A stretch of 20,602 bases of DNA from SIG437 sp045576235 (GTDB lineage: Bacteria > Bacillota > Clostridia > UBA1381 > UBA9506), in NCBI GenBank assembly GCA_045576235.1, contig JAZNGA010000045.1:1-20602 (forward strand), given 5' to 3'. The notes below the pieces were generated by a model. That model had not been told where the DNA came from. It saw only the letters and a list, made by a program, of their open reading frames with translations, and ran no database searches. Positions within the stretch are counted from its first letter, which is position 1; each line of letters starts with the position of its first letter. Both the position numbers and the translations under genes were made by a program. This document shows positions 18,701-20,602 of the stretch, one piece after another.

Positions 18701-19188
18701 TCCCTGCAGGCGTGTTGATTTCAGGTGGTGAGGGCGTTGCATACCACGACCTCACAGAAACAGATGACAACACCAAAAAAGGAGCTAACAGATCATATTC
18801 ATATGACGGTTCAGGGCACATTCTCATTCAAAGCACAAAACAAGGCGAATGGACAAAGCACCCGATTGAAATTCCCGAGGACGGAACATATAAACTCTAT
18901 GTTAATGGTTCGTCAAGATATGATGGCATTAAATCAAGCATATGGCTTAATGATGTGAAGATTGTTGATTGCGGCGAGATAGCAAACACAGGCGATTATG
19001 GTACATATTCTGATCACTTAATGGGAACATTTGACATTAAAGCAGGTAGCTATGTTCTCAAATTCGAACACACTGTAAGGAATTTCATTGTAAGCAGCTT
19101 CAGATTTGTGAAGGTGGAGGATGAATCAAAGCCCTTCAGCCGAAATGATGGCTTTGATGAAAGCATTTACAGTGCGATAATTGATTAA
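12730..19188 (+). CDS. Gene 4: giant secreted CBM6-like/Ig-like/GH141-like beta-helix protein (2152 aa)
   Basis: AAGGAG (12717-12722) lies 7 nt before the ATG. This is a paralogue of gene 3 with the same plan plus two extra modules. Approximate residues: signal peptide 1-24 (cleavage VVFA-G); CBM6-like A 26-160; SbsA-type Ig-like 163-260; CNA-B/Ig-like 269-375; CBM6-like B 377-505, C 507-635, D 637-773; first half of E 776-867; inserted modules X 870-1000 and Y 1002-1198; second half of E 1200-1257; Ig-like 1258-1363 (KVLLWKNIDGFEPV); beta-helix 1371-1983; CBM6-like F 1985-2127; tail RNDGFDESIYSAIID. Candidate helix catalytic acids are Asp1846 (DGGHIYTLS) and Asp1879 (YLDSGSS), the same 33-residue spacing as in genes 1 and 3. 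The A module and first Ig domain differ clearly from those of genes 3 and 5, whereas the beta-helix is close to gene 3. An extracellular GH141-like role is inferred. Confidence 0.85.
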   Translation: MKRFISLFLTFVILSMSINTVVFAGTSTELTLNGTDVINQNESDGFHDEKGYAFTNGYVSEGTTVILNPGDWAKYDISSLDEGAYEVSISYGSKGTPAMTFETNDGSTVSKTLQTTGDYRIYVDGVIGMIQLSGNQETVKMLATNAAAYIPTITFTKIAPPSVSSWSSNADVSDGVVARGADLFTITMSEAVNSETVTTDTVKIISGTDALSATVSADGATITVDLKETLEFGADYTLFVDCSVASSANNISMDADFEEGFSADESDMTGSATVEVSSYQAGNGTIIASGYVKSSKGLGIKGREVRVFGQNQENSDATFETSVLSETDGAFEISYSIDENAEAGDYDVEITSDYVEAPYSALLPYQGSFSDSVFKTKTTEIYGKDVLEGGHETGYFDTSGNAALEQSGNNAVVLRQSEWTAYDISTFKMGYYEISLALTASEDSEVTVIIGGKTYGVIVPKSIGSSFKTTIIARDLVKLCDTIKVLNESDSVITLEKIKFERTVSHDTKIETDDVIPGGQNVGYFDSGEDGMLEGSTSICIRTTEWTAYDISSLSAGTYIVSMKRGCKDYVFVNLYADSRVVTKNVFSTTGDYTMYKEICLGVIYLKEGDQVLRLENAGTTAFYADYLTLSKISNEEILGSEFALRGKDVYSTVEGEGYHDEAGLDFSSGKVSIGNSAILNSKDWMAYDISGVEDDGAYDLVACVGTGNGTTLDFKIDGKTIHSASIESTTADTTYAEVSIGKVFLNKSQKLTIENTGAGKTYLQYFKLTKAIDGSEFNVTIIKPTEVISGGDGVGYYDNQSLAHTSGGNIEVTSGGTVTLREAEWLKYDVSSKTPGEYLLYGKISNTGNATLGVGFNSVYYDLTSLDVEAEESDNILGFYDNSGADEIETNGDFLTLRQGGEWASYDISALLNGTYSLSVTWKNANNKTLNNAGLDFIVDDKLELRAYTPRGSANVETDKFVGNIYIPKGAKTLKIKNHGYATVHLDGFSLERIGEEDTSDNIKISTQNATSDDDATGNNSTFVLLEDYYDSRCKKRTETVNPETGETETKNAQYTERCNGSELCASYTEETGDHLPFTNGNINNYDYTIFHVGSWVRYDVSSLRKGTYRVTLNASARENAIVALKFGGVENDATLTKELTVNALSGVAGSDLNANFDDNSLGKITISETDEFLYIESVGKNAFSSTWMTLEYVSGASEETNDYATVNISASGDYSNYNKVLLGKFIITEETKVLKIENLATKAVMIQNFELEVIPFKNNLKITVDPEGEVEAIRFHEHDILYLTGSFENIYYAPDKIKIFIAYYDAEGRLLDFSTNYIETELNTTTNVSIPIDVNHDALKLKVLLWKNIDGFEPVMTEKTIYVGWDSHYYVDAKNGNDANSGESKEKALKTLGAAQELVRAKNDSMIGDIYVHLSGEFEIDETIEMTTEDSGTNGFSVIYSGNGETSISGGEKISGFNKVSGTPLYMTTVSDTNFRQLYVNGNRAQRARSKWLYQAKEAFYPETEDIPSTDGSDEDEEIINPIGYILDGNDFPEDFSMVSDMEMIWMPSWRNVRVPVESMTRLENGDLKVEYPDRPFDAMFTSSAAVEDGDYFYIENAPEFLDEPGEWYCNNKGELFYYPLETDDMETADVFIPRVEKLLSMSGNDDDRIENITIKGIEFKYGAWNRVTEEGISPIQAETVRDLDSYNELTKTYQSMMIPAQISVDYGKNINFLDNKVVHMGSVGISFDDRTVESKIEGNLFDDTSAAAITVSRGTLLKIFSLDELCGYIDIKNNLIRRASVEYMTPAMTIYYAHHTNILNNDIKDTPYTGISLGWGWNPKVSNCTNNTVANNRIENVLYKTRDGGHIYTLSRGDDCVIENNYMIKSGDWKGGIYLDSGSSNFVIRNNVFEGVNKWVKLTFTNLSGNTTYDNYCETEHGVVPDRLVDNNITEAIGKTNGEWSATAKAIIANAGLSEDYKHLLTEYEQNTHYRNVEIERMPYIAKQGITFPAGVLISGGEGVAYHDLTETDDNTKKGANRSYSYDGSGHILIQSTKQGEWTKHPIEIPEDGTYKLYVNGSSRYDGIKSSIWLNDVKIVDCGEIANTGDYGTYSDHLMGTFDIKAGSYVLKFEHTVRNFIVSSFRFVKVEDESKPFSRNDGFDESIYSAIID
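15340..16335 (+). repeat. Two-module CBM6-like cassette (X-Y) inserted within module E of gene 4
   Basis: The sequence on the left (EAEWLKYDVSSKTPGEYLL) and on the right (ISASGDYSNYNKVLLGKF) align with the two halves of one continuous module E in gene 3 (EAEWLKYDVSDMISGDYLV and IAASGEDYSTYRNNLIGKI). Between them gene 4 has about 330 extra residues forming two complete modules. X resembles the first module of gene 2 (GLDFIVDDKLELRA against GLDFVVDDVLELKS; VGNIYIPKGAKTLKIKN against VGNIYLPEGAKELKVKN). Y occupies the place of the second gene 2 module and ends in a similar LEYVSGASEE. Edges are approximate. Confidence 0.75.
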
Positions 19189-19202
19189 GGAGTTTCATTT
19201 CT

Positions 19203-19234
19203 GGCAGACTGAAACCTTTGGTTTTCAGTCTGCC
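19203..19234 (+). terminator. Hairpin behind gene 4
   Basis: GGCAGACTGAAA (19203-19214) pairs with TTTCAGTCTGCC (19223-19234). The inner CC and GG (19215-19216, 19220-19221) can also pair, leaving one bulged T and a TTT loop. It starts 14 nt behind the gene 4 stop and is followed by GCGAGAAACAAAAATTTT, which is similar to the sequence behind the gene 3 hairpin. There is no long U tract, so an ordinary intrinsic terminator is uncertain. Confidence 0.55.
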
Positions 19235-19303
19235 GCGAGAAACAAAAATTTTGGATTAACCGTTAAATTTTATCTGATATGACAGAATTTTCAGAAAATT
19301 ATA

Positions 19304-19334
19304 TTATGGCTATAAAAGGCGATAATTTTTTATA
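19304..19334 (+). promoter_or_regulatory. Conserved 31-nt leader element before gene 5
   Basis: This is the counterpart of 12673-12703, with 27 of 31 positions identical, including the core CTATAAAAGG and ATAATTTT. TTTTCA (19288-19293) lies 17 nt before TATAAA (19311-19316), a possible but weak promoter pair. The gene 4 leader has no matching -35, so the conserved part is the AT-rich block itself. Confidence 0.5.
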
Positions 19335-19367
19335 AATACCTTTAAAAAAGAAACAGGAGATAATTCT

Positions 19368-20602
19368 ATGAAAAGAATTATCAGTTTGATTTTGACAGTT
19401 CTTTTGCTGATGACGAGCATAAACACAGTTGTTTTTGCGGGCTCATTGACAGAATTGACAATTGATGCAACAGAGCCATATAACAATGTTGCAGGTGAGG
19501 GCTATTTTGACGAAGGTTCCTACACATACAAAGGATTTGAACTGCTGATGGGCGGAGCTTGTCTTCGATTTGGAGATTGGGTTGCCTATGAGGTGTCTTC
19601 TTTAGCAGCAGGAAGATATAAAATGTCCGTGAATTATTTATCCAGAAGAGCGATTCCTTTTTCTGTGTATGTTGATGATGTGTTGAAGCTTGAAGCATCT
19701 GTCAATTCAAATGCTACCGCTTGGAGCGATCCATTTAGTGATGCAGAGCTTGGAATTATTGAACTTTCCGGCACGCAGCAAAAGCTTAAGGTTGAAAATA
19801 TCGGAACAGATAATATTACTACAGTGGCGATTAAAACTATCACGCTCACAAGAATTGATGATTTGGAAGTTGCGTCAGTGAGCGGAAACGCTTCATTTGA
19901 TGAGGATGTTTTTGCAAGAGGAACAGATGTCTTCACAATCACAATGAATAAACCAATCGAGCCCACATCATATAGTGATGGAGATGTGGTTTTAAAAGAT
20001 GAACTTGAAAATGTAATTTCATCTGATGTTTCAATTTCAGGAAACACAATCACCATTAAATTAAAAGAAACTCTTGACTACGAAAAAGAATACAAGATTT
20101 GTTTCTCTGATGATTTAGAGGGTACAGGAGATGAACAATTTGCAGGCGAAGGCTTTGAATATGCTTTCGAAACAGCAGATGATTCAAATCAGGATGGCTC
20201 TGCAACAATTGTTGTTTCTTCCTATGAAGCAGGGAATGGAACGATTTCAGCTTCAGGTCAGGTTAAATCATCAGCCGGTCTCGGCATCAAGGGAAGAGAT
20301 GTTGAGCTCTACATTCAGCATAAGGACGCTTTAGAAGCAACTCTTGCTGATAGGGCTGTGAGCGGAGACGATGGTGCCTTTGATTTTTCTTATGAAATCG
20401 ATGGAAGCGCAGACGGCGGAAAATATTTCGTTGAGATTACATCTGACTATATTATAGATATATATAACAATTCGATGCTTTTCTTTAATGAAGATTTAGA
20501 AGAAGACATCAAAACAGATTTTTCAGGTCTTGCAGATGCAGAAGCTGCTAAAGATGCGGTTTCTGATTATGCAGATTTCCTTGATGTTGATTTAGAATGG
20601 GC
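19368..20602 (+). CDS. Gene 5: N-terminal part of a further secreted CBM6-like/Ig-like paralogue (partial)
   Basis: The frame is open from ATG 19368 to the window edge (411 codons). AGGAG (19355-19359) lies 8 nt upstream. Approximate residues: signal peptide 1-24 (cleavage VVFA-G, near-identical to gene 4); CBM6-like module 26-165, close to module A of gene 3 (shared GGACLRFGDWV, SSLAAGRYKMS, SVYVDDVLKLE); SbsA-type Ig-like domain 168-265 (FARGTDVFTITMNKPIEP); CNA-B/Ig-like domain 275-355 (SSAGLGIKGRDVEL, SGDDGAFDFSYEI). From about residue 358 it no longer follows genes 3 and 4. Instead of module B it has an acidic, Ala/Asp-rich, probably helical stretch (LADAEAAKDAVSDYADFLDV), similar in style to small helical linker domains in other clostridial surface proteins. 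The rest, including any beta-helix, lies outside. Confidence 0.8.
   Translation, partial: MKRIISLILTVLLLMTSINTVVFAGSLTELTIDATEPYNNVAGEGYFDEGSYTYKGFELLMGGACLRFGDWVAYEVSSLAAGRYKMSVNYLSRRAIPFSVYVDDVLKLEASVNSNATAWSDPFSDAELGIIELSGTQQKLKVENIGTDNITTVAIKTITLTRIDDLEVASVSGNASFDEDVFARGTDVFTITMNKPIEPTSYSDGDVVLKDELENVISSDVSISGNTITIKLKETLDYEKEYKICFSDDLEGTGDEQFAGEGFEYAFETADDSNQDGSATIVVSSYEAGNGTISASGQVKSSAGLGIKGRDVELYIQHKDALEATLADRAVSGDDGAFDFSYEIDGSADGGKYFVEITSDYIIDIYNNSMLFFNEDLEEDIKTDFSGLADAEAAKDAVSDYADFLDVDLEW
19443..20445 (+). repeat. Long diverged direct repeat of the gene 3 N-terminal coding region (7180-8210)
   Basis: The two regions align along the CBM6-like, SbsA-type and CNA-B-like domains. Several stretches are identical at DNA level, for example GGCGGAGCTTGTCTTCGATT and GTGTATGTTGATGATGTG. 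Similarity fades after the segment encoding the third domain. Gene 4 is clearly more different over the first two domains, so the pair is genes 3 and 5. Confidence 0.75.

Overview
The window looks like chromosomal DNA of an AT-rich, Gram-positive, Clostridia-like anaerobe, probably a gut or rumen fibre degrader. The reasons are Firmicutes-type signal peptides (short Lys/Arg head, long Leu/Ile core, VFA-G type cleavage site), AGGAG ribosome binding sites 7-9 nt before ATG, TAA stops throughout, and very large multimodular secreted proteins. No RNA genes, CRISPR arrays, transposases or phage genes were seen.

Layout, all on the + strand: (i) 2-151, the tail of a gene that resembles the Gfo/Idh/MocA oxidoreductases, followed by a hairpin; (ii) 333-3718, gene 1, a secreted CBM6-like/beta-helix protein broken by one frameshift and one in-frame TGA; (iii) 3824-6963, gene 2, a secreted protein made almost only of six CBM6-like modules, broken by a frameshift near its N-terminus; (iv) 7105-12585, gene 3, intact, 1826 aa; (v) 12730-19188, gene 4, intact, 2152 aa; (vi) 19368 to the window end, gene 5, open and cut by the window edge. 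Gaps between genes are 105-181 nt and hold hairpins and conserved leader elements. No stretch of 300 bases is without a gene.

Genes 1, 3 and 4 carry a right-handed parallel beta-helix domain that reads like the GH141 family (known members: an alpha-L-fucosidase acting on rhamnogalacturonan II and a xylanase). It is preceded and followed by beta-sandwich modules resembling CBM6/CBM35. About 24 such modules occur in the window. Genes 3, 4 and 5 also carry an SbsA-type Ig-like domain and a second Ig/CNA-B-like domain behind the first module. A likely joint job is binding and trimming of a complex plant or host glycan outside the cell. The substrate cannot be read from the sequence. No dockerin, SLH domain or LPXTG signal was seen.

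The strongest observations concern how this paralogue array changes. Gene 4 has a two-module cassette inserted inside another CBM module, and that cassette resembles the first two modules of gene 2. Gene 5 combines a gene-4-like leader and signal peptide with a gene-3-like N-terminal region, then departs into a different helical module. The hairpins behind genes 2, 3 and 4 share a core with a compensatory base change, which suggests a conserved RNA element. The first two genes carry three reading-frame lesions while genes 3 and 4 carry none.
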